Notes under the pieces: generated by a model
Databases searched by the model: none
The model's input: the letters and a program-made list of their open reading frames with translations, nothing else
What the model was told of the DNA's origin: nothing
Translations under genes and position numbers: made by a program
Source of the DNA: Gonatopus flavifemur
Taxonomy: Eukaryota > Arthropoda > Insecta > Hymenoptera > Dryinidae
DNA: 64,000 nucleotides
Direction: 5' to 3'
NCBI GenBank assembly: GCA_018340375.1
Contig: JAFFJZ010000003.1
Span: 22,940,001 to 23,004,000, forward strand
Shown: in pieces, positions 40,701 through 55,700 of the stretch
How positions within the stretch are numbered: position 1 is the stretch's first letter
Layout: every line of letters starts with the position of its first letter

Positions 40701-43700
40701 TCTGGGGACTTCGAGTTTACGCCTTGTTCTGATATTTCTATGAACAATGTTATCACTCTTCTATAAGATTTTGAATTACGATCGCAGATGGTTTTATAGA
40801 TTTGAAACCAGACCAGACGCAATAGATTTCATTTCATATGATTTTAAATATGAAATAAAAATAAGGACAGGGAAAAAAGCAATTTCACAAATCACTGTTG
40901 TAATAATTTTCTGATAAATGCTTATAAAATTCATTCCAAGACTTCCTCAGATACATTAAACAAAGAGAAAGAAAAGTAACTCTACGTTCAATCTTGTCTA
41001 TACTATATGTATGCGGCAGTTGAGAAGTTTGATAAATGCTGCTGTCGAATGAAGTATCAAAAAGACAGTTGGAAGTGAGTTCTCAAGAATAATGGTTGAA
41101 CGCTGAATACTTCAAAGCACACGTTCTCCCCTCACGTTTTCTAAAGTTTGAAATTCAAAAAGCTTATAACCCCAATTTTTCAACAATCCAACCTCCAAGA
41201 TTCATTTTGGAATGCAAATACATGCAGATCGACGAATAAAAAGGAAGTTGAAACTTGCAGCATTTCTCACAGTGGTGACGTTTTTTTTCTCGAATAGTGG
41301 TTGGAAGGGAAAGTAGGTACGAACAAGATTCTGTCCAACAATGACGAGTCTTAGATTGTGTAACTTCTGCTATAGATCCGTATCATAGTATTTCACAGAG
41401 ATGTATTGTAATGAATATAAATTTATGTTCTGAAAATTCCTCTTCAGGAACTCATCCCAATGGATAGTCAGTCATGGTACATTTGTTAATATTTTTGAAA
41501 TGGTCACACAAGTTTGGCACAAGTGTCAAAATCGAGTATTCGTTGAGAACAATTGTGCCAATATTGCCCACATAAGTGGCACAATGTTTATAAATATTGA
41601 CTTAATGTTGATCAAAATTATAATTCAACAATAGAATCAAAATTGATTGAAATATTAAGAACGCAAATTTTCCAATGATGCTACAAGCTTGTCCCAGTCT
41701 AATCACATTTTTTCTATCGTTTTAAGATAATTCATGTACGGTATCCTGAGGGAGAAAGTCATGAACTGAAATATGAATCAATTACTTTTTTCATCCATAT
41801 CTGCGATCAAAGGAGCATTGGTTGATGCTTGGTAAATGAATTGGACCGGGCCTGGCAAAATCACTGGTCCAAGCTTGTCCTGATCTCATCATTCCCAAGC
41901 CTGGGCCAAGTTTGGTAAATTGTTCAAGACAAGTCTCGGCAGGTCTTGTGCTAGGCTTGGTCCATCATTGGACCATTGGTCCATACACACATGGATCCCC
42001 ATAAGGATTATATGTAAGTTATCCAATTCCCATAGTAAAAATTCCTGTAATGTAATTCAGAAAGTCATGGATTTTTAAGAAAATTTCTTATTCAGTGAAT
42101 ATTGTACTGGACATCACTATAAATTACTGTGGATTTTTCTGGAATTGGATGAAAATACCATAATTTTTCTTGTCAATTCTAATCTGTTCCGTGGATAGTG
42201 ATCTACCACGGTAATTTCAACTGTATTTTTCTCCCCGTGTATCGGTAATACAGTCTTCATCGATCAAGCTTCATCAAATTTCACAATATAATCTGCTATA
42301 CTTTTTTTCATACAATAATTAGGAACTTGATGATTGTGCATCCTTCTGAGAGGTATCATCCAGTCAAGATTTTAATAATGTTCAGCAACCGACTTCTTGT
42401 CTACTATAAGTACATGACTTGGGATGGCAATTAATTGCATTGAACAGATAAGCAGATATGTTTTATTACCTTCCACATCCGTATCACGTCTTAACTGATC
42501 GTTAAATACTTGATCGACCTGTGAATAGTGCATTTGAGAGTTATCATTGTTTCGTACTAGTCGAACGTTACTATATAACGACATGAATTAATTTGATAAA
42601 TTGTGGATATTCGTTATTCAACCTTCATTGTTTACGTTTACGTACTCATTAGTTTCAATTCAACCATTTTCTTTCGTTTCTTCTGTTAAATGGAATCGAT
42701 TTGCTGAACATGGTGGAATCCAGAAATGAAAATTTATCCACTTGAGTTTTTTCTTTTTAATTCAGTATCCTATGTTTCGGCTGATTCTAGATTTCACTTA
42801 GATCATGCCCTGAAGGAAACAATTGTTTTTGCCGGAGTCTGGAATTGTTTTGCTGGAGTATACACTTATCTTGAACTATAACGATATCCTTATTAAAGAT
42901 ATATTTTCAAAGATCTAGTTGTGAAAATGTACCATGATACTGTCTTGTATAAAATTTAATACTGGATGTCACTGTAATAGCTCATGCAGTATGTATTCGT
43001 TTCCTCTTGGAAATGCACAGACACGCCCCGGTAAATTATCTCGTGGAATAACATTTGTGAAATATTATTTAATTCCACTTGATTTTGAAAAATATCATGT
43101 TAGGAATTGAATTCTTGAATTTTTTATTCAAAATCATATACTGAATGATTATCGTAACCTGCGATGACTTGAAACTAGACGTGATGTCAAGATTCTAATC
43201 TAGAAGTAAAATTTCAGTTGAAAATAAAAAACGTATTGAAGGAGCTCCGGTTTATGTTATTGCGGGAACTGTTCACTCGGAATGACCTTTTTACATCGCA
43301 AACTAAACATCTCGCGTAGCGGAATTGAACAGGAATTTGCCACGTTTTATATGTTTGTGTGTGTATTGAGTATCAGAGGCTAATGCAAACTTTTCTACGT
43401 GTAACAATAATTTGTTGAAAACATGCCACTTGAAAAGTGTGCTAATTATCTTTGAACCTTACCCGACGAATCTTCTAGATCGAACATGAAATTCATGTAG
43501 ATTTGTTGCCACTCCAGCGCATGAGCTGGATCTTTAGCGTACTCTTCCCACATGGAGTACCATTCCTCTCGACTAATCTGAAACATTGCATAAGAAGAAA
43601 TTTGAATCTTCATTCCGTGAAATCCAAGAACCACAGGGTATTTTGTTTCTGATTTTGATCGATTGATTTTGGGAATTTCATCGCGAACTAATGATGTCTT

Positions 43701-46700
43701 CACAAATATCAATTATTGGCATTTCAACAGGCCTTTGAGAGTTCAGTTATGTGGATAAAGATCTGTCAGTGACCCTTCGAAACGTCAAACACTCGATGGA
43801 AAATATTGCATAAGACGTCTTGTGGATATCTATTAGGTGTTGGAATTAATTAGTAGCGTTATACAAAAGCTGACCCCAGTGAACACAGTTACGTAAATAT
43901 TACATAAAAACTACATAACGTCAAGTAACTGGTTACGTAACTTGGGAGTCACATGTGAGTCACATGTGACTCACAATTTCCTACTCATTTACGTAACCAT
44001 GTGAGGAACAATGTTACATTGCAGTTACTTACATGAAGAAGTAGGATCTTCACGTAACCAATATATAACTGCAATGTAATGCCGATGGCAGAACTCTGTA
44101 TTGGGAAACAAAATTTTTATTACATGAAAATTCAATTTCCCTATCTTCTCAGCAATAACGCTGAACGTAACATTGACGTAACTCTTACGTACCCAAGTAC
44201 TCTGTTGATTGTACACTCTTATTTTGGTAACTCAAATACATAACTAATACATAACATGAACTTTCAAAATCATGTTTTCTTCAGGTCCCTTGCATATGAA
44301 GTAAATAAAACGTAACATAGAAATAACAAATTGTGACTTAATATGAGCGTAAATTGTTGTATAATTATTACATCATATATACGTAACAGAGTTACGTAAC
44401 TTGTGATTTCTGTGTTATGTAACATTTACATCACATATACGTAACAGAGTTAGAGTTATGTAACTTGTGATTTCTGTGTTATGTAACATTTACATATGGT
44501 GTTCACTGGGACGTAGGTAGTACAGTATTCCGTTGTTACCTACAATAATCTATTCACCGTGAAACAGCTATTATTGGGCGTCATTTGTTTTACATAACCT
44601 TTTTTTGAATCGTAAATAACAACACTTCATTGATTGGTATTTCAACAAGACAAATCTGCCATCAAAATTATTCATTTTTACTGTACATCTTTGTACCAAT
44701 TGAGCGTGGCAGTTAAATTATCTTCAATTCATAGAAGATGAATCATGTATATTGTATTTGTTCCAAATATAAATGTACATGCATAAACCGTTGTTTATCT
44801 TTGATAATGACACGAGCTTTGAAATATATGTGGAATTTTCCGTCCTATTAAGTGCCAAAACCTCCCCCTGCTTCTCCATCGAGCGGTGGTCCTCCTTTCA
44901 TGTGTTCACACGTCATGCGCTCATTATTACCCTTTCGCTGATGTCACGTGCACGCTCGCGAAAGCTTAAATATTGTTGGCTATTTACCGAAGCAACGGAA
45001 TAAAGTTTTACAAGTGCACGTAATCTATGTTAATATAATAATAAATATCCTTTGAAATATTTGAGTTTTTCATGTGTCTCTATCCTTTATTCATAGAACC
45101 TGCGTTTTAGACACATTTTCACAAATTCACAATGATGATACTTTTCCTCTGGAAATCTTTGAAAAACTTGGAATAATTGATCACCGGAATTGATATTCAT
45201 TTATATCCACATTTTTCATCCATATATATCTCTTTGATTAAAGTTGAGTGATAAATTAATTTGTGATTCTGATAACGAAAACAACAAGATCAAGTGATTC
45301 AGATCGAAATTAACTACAATTTATAACAAATCAACAAATACAGTGATGCACCGGATGGAGTACTTAATTTATATCCTGTGAAACGAATCTCTGACCCCAA
45401 ATTCTCATTTGACAAAAGTTTTCAAAGAACACTCCGCGTTGAGGAGAAAAATCAACTAAAATACATTATATTATGATACGGGAAAGAGATATTGAATGAA
45501 ACATAGATAGATGCTTGTCGAGCTTGGTATATGATAAACAGATCATAGAGGGAATGAAGAATGTGCTGGAGGTTAACAGTCTAGACGAGGTTGAAGAGTT
45601 GCATTAAACCACTCTACAAAATAATTACTCTTGATGGAACAACAAACAGAAGCACGTTATTCAACGTTAAAAGGACGATAATTTACTGTAATACGAAACT
45701 TTGGAGAGATTTGAAGTAAATTGAAGTTTGAAGTCAGGATAAAATAACTGATAATTATTTCGCGATTAGTTGAAGTTCCTTGAAAATCGTTCAAGAAAGA
45801 AACTGAAAGGAAATTTATCACTAAACTCATTATTTTCAGAATTCTCTGAATATGATTTATTTGTTTGAAAATTATTGATTGAATTCCTGGTAATGGAAAT
45901 CAATACCACTGGCTGCTGGATGTTCAAACTCTGAGGAAAGAAAGTTGATAAGGAAAAGGAAACACGGGCAGCTACTGACTCGGCACTGTTGTCAGAGTTA
46001 CTGGTATTGGCAAATCAAGAGCTGCTACCAAAACCACCAAAGGTGGCCAGGAGTCAAAATGATAATGTACTGTTGATTAATGCCAGAGTTATACTATGGT
46101 AGAACTGATTCAACACCCGTACCAGACCATTTGTCAATCTCGGCAATTTCCACATGAAGAATTTCGAAATTGAGAGAGTAATATAACGTTGGAAGACAAT
46201 CCTTTGACAATTGTAACTCAGATTTCTGAGAAGGTTGTTTCTAGCAGAGCCGTTTTGTTTTTCTCGACTGGTTTCTGTAGTCTTTCGAAACACGTGTTCG
46301 TATAAAAATTTCACCATCGCGCAAGGCTGACGAACATTGGTGAAACCTTGGGAGAAAACTTGACTGAGGTCTAGAATGATGCACGGAGAAAATACCAATC
46401 AAACCAATGGTATCTCGAACTTAACGATTTAGTGAAATATGGACAGACCAAATGTTTAGTATTAGAAACCGAATGCACATACAATTCAGGTCACCATAAC
46501 AAGTCAAATTAATTTTACTAAACTTGTATTTCATTCGATTACTCAAGCATTGTTATTCGTACTAAACAGTGAATGGTCGCATAATTGATTCCACCACACA
46601 AATCATCTATTCCTCGGAATGGGCATGATAATTTTTACTAAACAACAATATGAATTCGATTCAATAGTAAAAAATTTCTTGTCATATTATGAAGGTTGTT

Positions 46701-49700
46701 AATGTTGTCTTTAGAAATAATTTCCCAAAGCAGTAAACATTTTGATTGCTTGACATCAATTCACTTCCTTTTTAAGAAAAAAAATTCGAGAAAAACACCT
46801 TATTTTGGAATTCGCTTGATGATCACTTCCCCTTAATCAACATTGGCTCAATATAAATTCCCTACGCTTAGCTGTCATGCTTGGTCCAAACCAGGCCCCT
46901 GACACTTTAATGATTTTTCACTAGATTCATGTCCATTAAATGTCCTCTATCCGCTAGGAGCGCTGGATGGCATGTTGGCGAATTTGGAATGAACGTAAGA
47001 ATTAATCAATGCGCAGATACTCCATCGAACTCGTACGCAATTTCATACGCTTACGTGAGAAGTGTTCATTGGATGTATTGAAAATTCTCTGCCAGAGTTA
47101 GCGATGGAACAGCGAGCGTCCTCAGGACAAGTTTCGGACAGGTGAAACACGGGATTGTCAGGGGCCTGGTCCAAACCATTGCGCGTGTTCAATATTGATG
47201 GGTACTGAATCTTCATATGACTGGATATACAAAAATGCCATTCTAATATATGAATTTATGATACATAAAATAACTCATGAAAATATTTACTTGGCCATCT
47301 TGATCCGCGTCTGCTCGTTGTTTTAAACCTTCCCAAACTTTCAGCAGAGTCTCTTTAGTTTGTTTGCTCCTTGGATTATCGTTGGACCAACGTCTCGAAT
47401 CGCAAATTCGCTGTGAACATAAGGAAAAATTCACATGAATTAGAAGTTATTCTCAATTGTAGGACACGGTAATTGTCAATAATTGGATTCAATGTACTCC
47501 GAACAAATCATGTACGTACCCTGTAGAAGAAATATTCCATTGAAAGGAATTAAGAACCGCACGTATGAATATGATTTTTGTATATTTGACGATTGGAAAC
47601 ATTGAATTCTAATTTTTCCCAATTCCTCTTTGAAGATTCAAATTTCCGTCTGTGCGTCTGTGCATTCACTGTAAAAAATGGTTGTGGAATTTTCCACCAT
47701 AATTTGGTGGACTCTTCCTTCATTCATGGAAGATTCAACGCCCAAAAAGCAAAATTATTCTTCAAAGAGGTGGTAAAATCCCTCATTTTTCATGAAAAAC
47801 CAATTTTCCCACGATGAGGGGACAAAATCCACCAACAGTGTGAAGAAAAACCCTCCACATTTTTTACAGTGTTGTTTTCGGTAATAAGTTCCTCCGGAAT
47901 TCTTCTGGAATATTGGAATTTGTGCATTTAAATTCCTGTCAACTCCTAAACTCTTTTAAGATCCAATTGCAATTGGAATGCAAATTATTAAATCCCTTGA
48001 GTCGCCCGAATACAAGGAGCTCTCAAATTACGTTTTTAGTTGGAACAACTAATTTAAAAAATTAATTTGTATTTGTATTACTCCAGAGGTATTCAGCAAT
48101 CGTATTCGTCCTCATTAAAATTCCTAATTCTCTTGAATGGATAATTTTCTACAGGGTATACTTTAATTATTCATTCAAGAATGACCTGGAAGAAGTTTCT
48201 TCGATAAATCGAAAGTGGTTGTTCGTGGTGTGATGAGTTCGTTCTTAAAATTTTATGCAGTCTCCTTTAGGATATTTGAAAATTTGGTTTCCTACACTGA
48301 AAGAATTTCATTCAAAAAATTACTGTAAAATTCCAGTTATCGAGGGACGAGTAGGAATTTCTCCGAATATTACTGTGCATTTTGTAAAAATTAGAGAAAA
48401 TATCAATTTCAACTGTTGAGAAATTTACTCACTTTTACAGATTCGATTACTGGATTTCCACGGTAATTCTTTCCAACAAAATTCTTTCAGTGCATTCTCG
48501 ATTTTCAATAATATAAATCCTGTATAAACCGTTTGCAACATAAAATTTTTCAATATTAAACGTTTAGGAACCAAAATTTATCATCAAAGAGAGTTACTCA
48601 GTAATATCATGATGAATTTCATGAAAGATGTTCAGTTCTTTTGATAAACGTAGTTTTTATCAAAAATTCACTGATCTTACAATCTTTCGCCTTCTTTTGA
48701 TATGCTCATTACTTCCGTATACAAAAATCCCTGGTCAAAATCCGATGTACGTTCGTGTAAGGGATTATAATTTTACACTCCAAAATGCAGGAATTTCCTC
48801 TCGGTGTACATTCGCATTCAATTTCCGTAATACTTCGTTGCATTGTTGACACTTTATTTTCACCAGGTATAGAATATTAATCTAAGAAATCCAGTTTCCC
48901 TCTATTCGATAACACATCAAGGAAAAGACTAATTATTTTGTCGACATAAAAAAAGAAAATACAGTATCAAAAAATAGTCGTTAATGTTAAGTAAAATAAT
49001 TGAAGAAGGGAATTGTAACATTCCGATGAATATTTTTAGTGACCAGTGAAGTTTCGATTAATTAAAATTCTAATGAATTTGATTTTTGATCGGATTTTGT
49101 GTGTAAGAAGATTATGGTAAATGGAGATTCGAATAATTGGATCCTGACGAGTTTCATCACTAAACAAAAGGAAATTGGAAATTTTTAAATACACAAAAGG
49201 ATGGGTGAATTCATTTTTCTGGAACGTTGAAACCACACATCGATTTGTATGAAAAGTAATGACATTTCATTATCGCGTAAATACTTTCTATGGTTGCAAT
49301 TTCATCATCAAATCGAAGAATCAAAATAGAACTTGATCAGGTTTGGAAGATTATTTTGATGGAAACGGGAATTAATCGAACATAAATCGATTTGCGAAAT
49401 ACCACTCATTTGGAAGATTTCAAATATAAAACGGAGATGATGTGCGAAACGAAATGCGATAAAGACGTTCCACATTGATGTGCCATTCATGTAACATATT
49501 CGTAACGGAGATGTAATGATACTTAAGTACCAATGATCGAAGTGGAGTAGAATTATCTATTGAGAGAGATTGGTATTGAATTTGGGGATTCACATGATTC
49601 CATTGTAAAATATAATTATCAATGACAAGAAACTTCGGTGTTACGCCAAGAATAATATTGCACTGATACACCGAGAAAAGAGATTTAGTTGAAATCGTAC

Positions 49701-52700
49701 CAGATGGTACAAACGTTTCAAAGAGGGCAATCATAGTTTGAATAACCAGGAACGCGAAGGTTGTCCAGAAAATTGTCTAAACGAATATTTGCAAGTGTTG
49801 CTTGACGAAAACCCACGCTAAGTAAAAAAGAATTAGTGAACGTGCTTGGGATTGATAATCCCGACTAGAAATTTAGCCCATGGACCAGATCAGGTCAACT
49901 TTGATCCAGCCCAGGTCCTGGTAAGGCAACCTCCTCAGGACCTGACAAGTCATGTTACGCTTTACTAATATAAGGACCCTATGAGGCAAGACTAATAAGG
50001 ATTTGATGCGAAATCCCATACCAAAACCTCCAGAATAAATCGAAATTAGGATATAAACAGGAAATTCACAACCCAAAAATTTTTTATTCGGCATGGAGAG
50101 ATCTAACTTGAAAGATATGCACACTTGACATCTGTTCAGAAATATACAATCAGGAGTATACCATCTAAAATTAAGACATTTTTGCATTCACTTTATTAAA
50201 CTATATTTTATAAACATGTATGTTCATAATCTCAGGATAACCTAACATTGTCTTGATGAGATTACAGCGAGGGAAATCTATTTCAACCTTCTAGGACAAT
50301 TTAGGGGAAACCTAATTAGGATCAAATGGGCTTATCCCTACGTGGGGCATCCACATCCAATTCTGTTTAGGACTTCAGCAAGTATACCGTATTTCGGATG
50401 ACCTTGTTAGGTCCTTACCATATGTCACGTTAACCCTATGATAATTTCCGGTCGGGATGGAACACGATTTTCAGGCATTTAAACACGATGAGAAAAATTG
50501 TGAAAGCAGGACGGTGGGTTCAGGAAATTCGGTCTCTGAATCCCGGCGAGTTGTCAGGGCAAGGAAGTGGGGCTGCAGCCGTTGTCATCATGCTAACACA
50601 GTTCTGTGCTGGGGGATCACTCTTTTTAAGTCCCATAATGAGCATGAACCTAGGACCACCTTTTGTCTACCCTGAGACTATTCGCGTCACCGTTCAACGG
50701 AGAGACCCGTACAGCACAACCACCGTTTCTTCACCTAGGACTTCGGTGGAGAATTGGTGGAGAAATGGGAGTCGTGAAAGTAAGAGAGAAATATTTTCAA
50801 TAAAATTCATGTTGGTGGATTAATACATTCAGATTTGGTGATGTAAATGCACCGTTATGAATTTTACTGAAAATACAGAGGGCGAACATTCCTCCGTCAC
50901 CTCTCCGTTGCCTCAACGAAGACTCTCCCTCATTTTTCCCTCATTCACACGGCTCCCATTTCTCCATCAATTTTCCACCTTCATTCCACCGAAGTTCTAG
51001 GTGGGGGATCGGTGGTTGTGCTGTACTGGGAGTTTGGTCCTTCTCTCGCTGACCTGTCTTTCCTATTAGCTTCGAAATTGAGGAGGGTTGAGCCACTTCT
51101 CATTCCCTATTTTAGCCAACTTCGTTGGATGTTCACGGAAATATGCAAGCAGAAGACCGAACGCTCACTCAAAATCATTTGACTCATTATAGTCATGGCA
51201 ACTATGTGAGAGGACAAATATTCAATCATAATTTCTCCAACTCTTTTTATAGGTAATGCGAGTATATAAATAGTTTTCATTACTGTAAACAAATTACTGT
51301 ACCTGTTTATTTAGTTGTGGATACTGAATGCGAATAGTTGTCCTCAAACAGTTGATGTGACTATTTAAATTTCTCTCGGTGTATGATTTATGTTGCAAGT
51401 TTTGAAATGTAGGGAAACCCACTACACCTCGCCACCTTCTGCAACTACCGAAATGGCGGCGGCGGGCTGTGTCTCATGGGGGTCTGACCCGGTAACACGA
51501 GATTCCCATCTGGGAATTTTCCACAGAGTTTTGTTATCTCGTGTGAATATGACTTCATACGTTACTGGACAAAATGAATCATACACTGCTTACGAAATTC
51601 CAATTGTTTTATGACTGAACGGGACGTTGAGTACCGACAAAAGGGAAGGATGAGGATTTCTCGAGATTGAGGAAGCCAAATATGACGAAGAGTATACTGA
51701 ATTTGGCAGGAAACAATCCATTATATACGACATAGTTGTGAGTGGTGCATGATTTATTTTGTGCATCAGTGTATGAGATTAAGGGCATTCCAAAGTCCTA
51801 AGAAATCCTGAATCCCCCCCCCCTCCCCCTACTCTTCTCGAAAGCGCCTAAATAAATCGAAAAATAAAACGTTCTGGGCCGTACTTGAAGTAGAATGAAT
51901 TCTAATGATGGAGTTTGTAGCCCAATTCGGAAAATTTAATAGAAAGCTCGACTAATTACTTGGAATTGGACTATAAACTTTATTATTAGAATCCATTCTA
52001 CTCCAAGTACAGCCCAGAACGTTTTGTTTTGTCGCATCAACACGAAACGTTGAAAAACGATTAATTACTTGGAATCGGACTACAAATTTCATTATTTTCC
52101 GATTTATTCAGTCGTTTCCGAGAAAAGTGATGGAGATATTTGGGATTTCTTGGGACTTTGAATCCACATACGAATTTCGCGATCCCATCTATCCGGGGAT
52201 TCTGAATTGGGCCAATGTTCGATCCCGAATGGACCAGGTTCGTATACATATGAGGGCTTATTTATTTCCTGGACGGGACAATACAGGACCTACATGACCA
52301 CACGAAGGTTCCACCCGATCATATGAGAGTTTCACCCGGAAATTTCCAATATGGGAGACTCTTAGTTCTGGTTGAATGATTGGATTTTATTCGAGTTTTC
52401 GTGTTCCGTCCGAGTTCTTATGTCCGACTTGGATCTCCACACCCCGTCCGAGTTCCCGCCCCTCCCCAGACTTCTATATGGAATGAGATTCCCAAATTTG
52501 CATATAATTCAGTTCTCGACTAGGTACCCGGGGATCTGGGTACTTCAATTATAACACAAATTTCACCTATAAAATAATTTTTTACTACAGGAGTTTCTTT
52601 CAATTATCAAATATTTTATATATAGACTCTGCAAATGCGATTTGATTTATGCCCAGATAGCACACAATGTCTCAGTAATATTCTCAAAATATCACAAATA

Positions 52701-55700
52701 TCTCACTCTGAACATTCTATGTTGAATATTTCTACGAGATTCCATAGCTATTGCGGATAGAATATTTCATCAAAAATATTTTGAGAATCTCGCAATTGAA
52801 ATATTGCACATATGATATCCTGCAATGTTCTGGGAATCTATGATGAGGGATATTTAATGTTTGTTGCAAATGGAATATTCTGAGAATATTTCAGTAGCAA
52901 TATTTCATGTGGCAGTAAGAATTTTTGTTCATCAGACCCGGTACTTCGTAAAATTTACAAGTCGGGGGCGAAAGAACCCACTGAGCATTTCCGTTAAAAC
53001 CTTGCATTAATATTGCAGCATAAAATTGCACCGATGTTACATTGTCAAGTGATATTCCACTGATATTTCTGAAAGTTACATTTGTGATATTGTATTTGTA
53101 CATTGAAAAACAAGTACTTCCAAGATCACATCAACATTGCTGCAAAGTTAATGCGAGGTTCTAACGGAAATGCTCAGTGGGAAACCTCTCTCCCACGACC
53201 TATTCAATTTCAGTTTCAGAGGATTCTAAATTGATTGTTCTATATCCCACGGGAACAAATTTATTAGAAATACATCATTATGATGACAAAGAGTGGCACT
53301 TCAAGGGCATTGAAGTCATCTCAATGATTAGCGGAGGTGATAGAGGCTTTGTCCATGACTCGGAGAACTGGGGTTCGATCCTTACTGAGGGAATTCTCCT
53401 AATAATCGACATTCAATGTGTATTTCTCTGACAAATTCATCCAAATTATATTCTGTACAACATTTGTAGAGGAACTCATTCTGAAGAAAACTTTTTTTCC
53501 ACAAAAAGCATTATTTTGGACCATTGTTAATATACATAATTATGAGACGTTTTAAGAATATTACGACAATCATCTCAGTGATATTGCAGAATGTCACAAA
53601 AGACATTCTGGAGACATTCTAGCAATATTCTTGAGATGTACGCCACAATATTGCATATTTCGAATATAATATTCTGGCAATGTCATTGAGACATTCTGTG
53701 CTATGTGGGTGTAGAATAGATTTTTTTTTATTCACCGTACATCGAGGCATCGTTGAATAATGCAATGGTTCGGAAACAATTTTGAGTGAACCATAATACA
53801 AGTAATTCAGTTTCATTGCTTTCTCTTGGTCAATCTTCGTTTATTTTCATTCGCACACAATATTGACACACTGATAGGGCAAAAATATCGAATACAATTC
53901 CATTTATTTTTCAACCCCCGATCTTCGTATTTGTCATGAGACAAATTGCCATTTCGTATCGTCGTAATTTTCTTCCCAACGCTCAAGTGAAAAAGCGTAC
54001 TGTGGTTTGGAAAATAATTTCACATACGTTACATATTGAATCTAATGGGCATTTACGTGGAATTAAATATGTACATTTCACATGCATTGCCGTTAAGCTT
54101 TGTATATATTCTGCACGAAAATCAATTTTCATGGATTTTCAGGCGCAGAAAGCTTCCGGTAAACCGTATTGAAATTCATAACATTTTGAGCAGTGTGAAA
54201 TGTTTTATTATTCCACGAAATTCGAAGGAATAATTTATGAAAATTCAGAATTCATACAATGTTTATTGAGCATGGAAATTTTGTACATCTGGCCAATAAT
54301 TTTCAGATCGTTGAACCAAACGAATTCGTTTTTACTTAGCTAATTACCGAAACCGCTTCGATTTATAGCATTGAAATTCATTCAAACTTCTTTTATTTCA
54401 GTTCTTCTTCTCTACTGAAAAATCCCCTCCAGTGAATGTAAATGAGACACTTGATAAATAAGGTTGAATAAATCGCTCTCTTATAATCACCTTTTTTTCA
54501 AATGTATATAATTCATCTGGAATATATTGTGCGCGTAAATTTTTCATTCATTCGATGAAATATATTTGAGAGTATAATAAGGGTCAGGTTTGAATCCGAA
54601 TACTTCTTCGGTATCTGAGGGAATTTATATGAATGCAATGCTACAACCCTATCCATCCTAAAAAATGTTAAGCCTAATTTTCACAGAAAATTCGATTATG
54701 TATTTACATGGAGAAGAGAGATCGTGGAATCATTACTAGAAATGATAGTAAATTGGTTACTACTGCGAATTTTGTACACAGTCGCTATCAGGGACGAGCA
54801 ATGGTTCCTGATTTCATATATTTAAATACAATTTAGGATTCACGCAGGAATAGAAATATCTTTGAAATATTGAAACACCGAGATCTGTATCTCCAAAGAA
54901 AATGGATTGTTTCCCTCTTTGTACCATACAAAAATGATTACTGGCATTTCAATGGGCCGCTGATGGTCCTACGCTGTCAGGGAAGAGCCGTCACTGGGCC
55001 TTTAAGATGTCTACAATCGTGTTCGCTAAGATCATTCCACGTTCATCCACGAAAATTTAATACTATTGATTTGGATATTGTATTGCGGTGTTATTGCTCC
55101 TCCTCCTCTTTGTAATTCGCTCGTTTAAACATATTAAATTGATTTGAATACATTAATTCAAACTTTTACGTACTTTCATTCGCCGAGTTCAGGGGATTAT
55201 ACAATACATTATTCCTATTATTTCAACCGTAAGAGAAATAAATTTTTTCTTGGTTTCTGTTTTATTCTGCTCTGTTTTCTTACTCTTGTTGTTACATCTG
55301 ACAGTTGAATGACAATGATTCCTCATTGCCGCAGATTTACAACTACAAAAAAGTATAAAAATTATTTATCTTTTCCCTTTGTTCCTTTTTTCTCCCTGTA
55401 TTGTATCTTTCAATTAATTTTTCTCTATCGCTTCAAATTATCACGACGAATTTCGATTCTCCGATTGATCAGTAGGTATTCGTTGAGTTTATTTTGTCGA
55501 CTAACGCTTGGCAAGAAAAGTTCCTCGTCATTGTTCTAGCACCCGATTCGCCATTGGATTTTCTTTTCTTCATACATCTCAAGGAAGATATTCTTTTTAC
55601 TTCTGTAAGAGCTGTGTAGGTCGCTTCCGAGAGATAAAAGGTTTTTATTTCTTCGGGTTGTGTCTTCACAATGTCACAAGGTGGTTTTCATCGGAGAACA

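Noticed and set aside
50457..50823. Overlapping 72- and 111-codon plus-strand frames
   Set aside because: They run into the inverted repeat at 50706-51030, show no family motif and no splice context.
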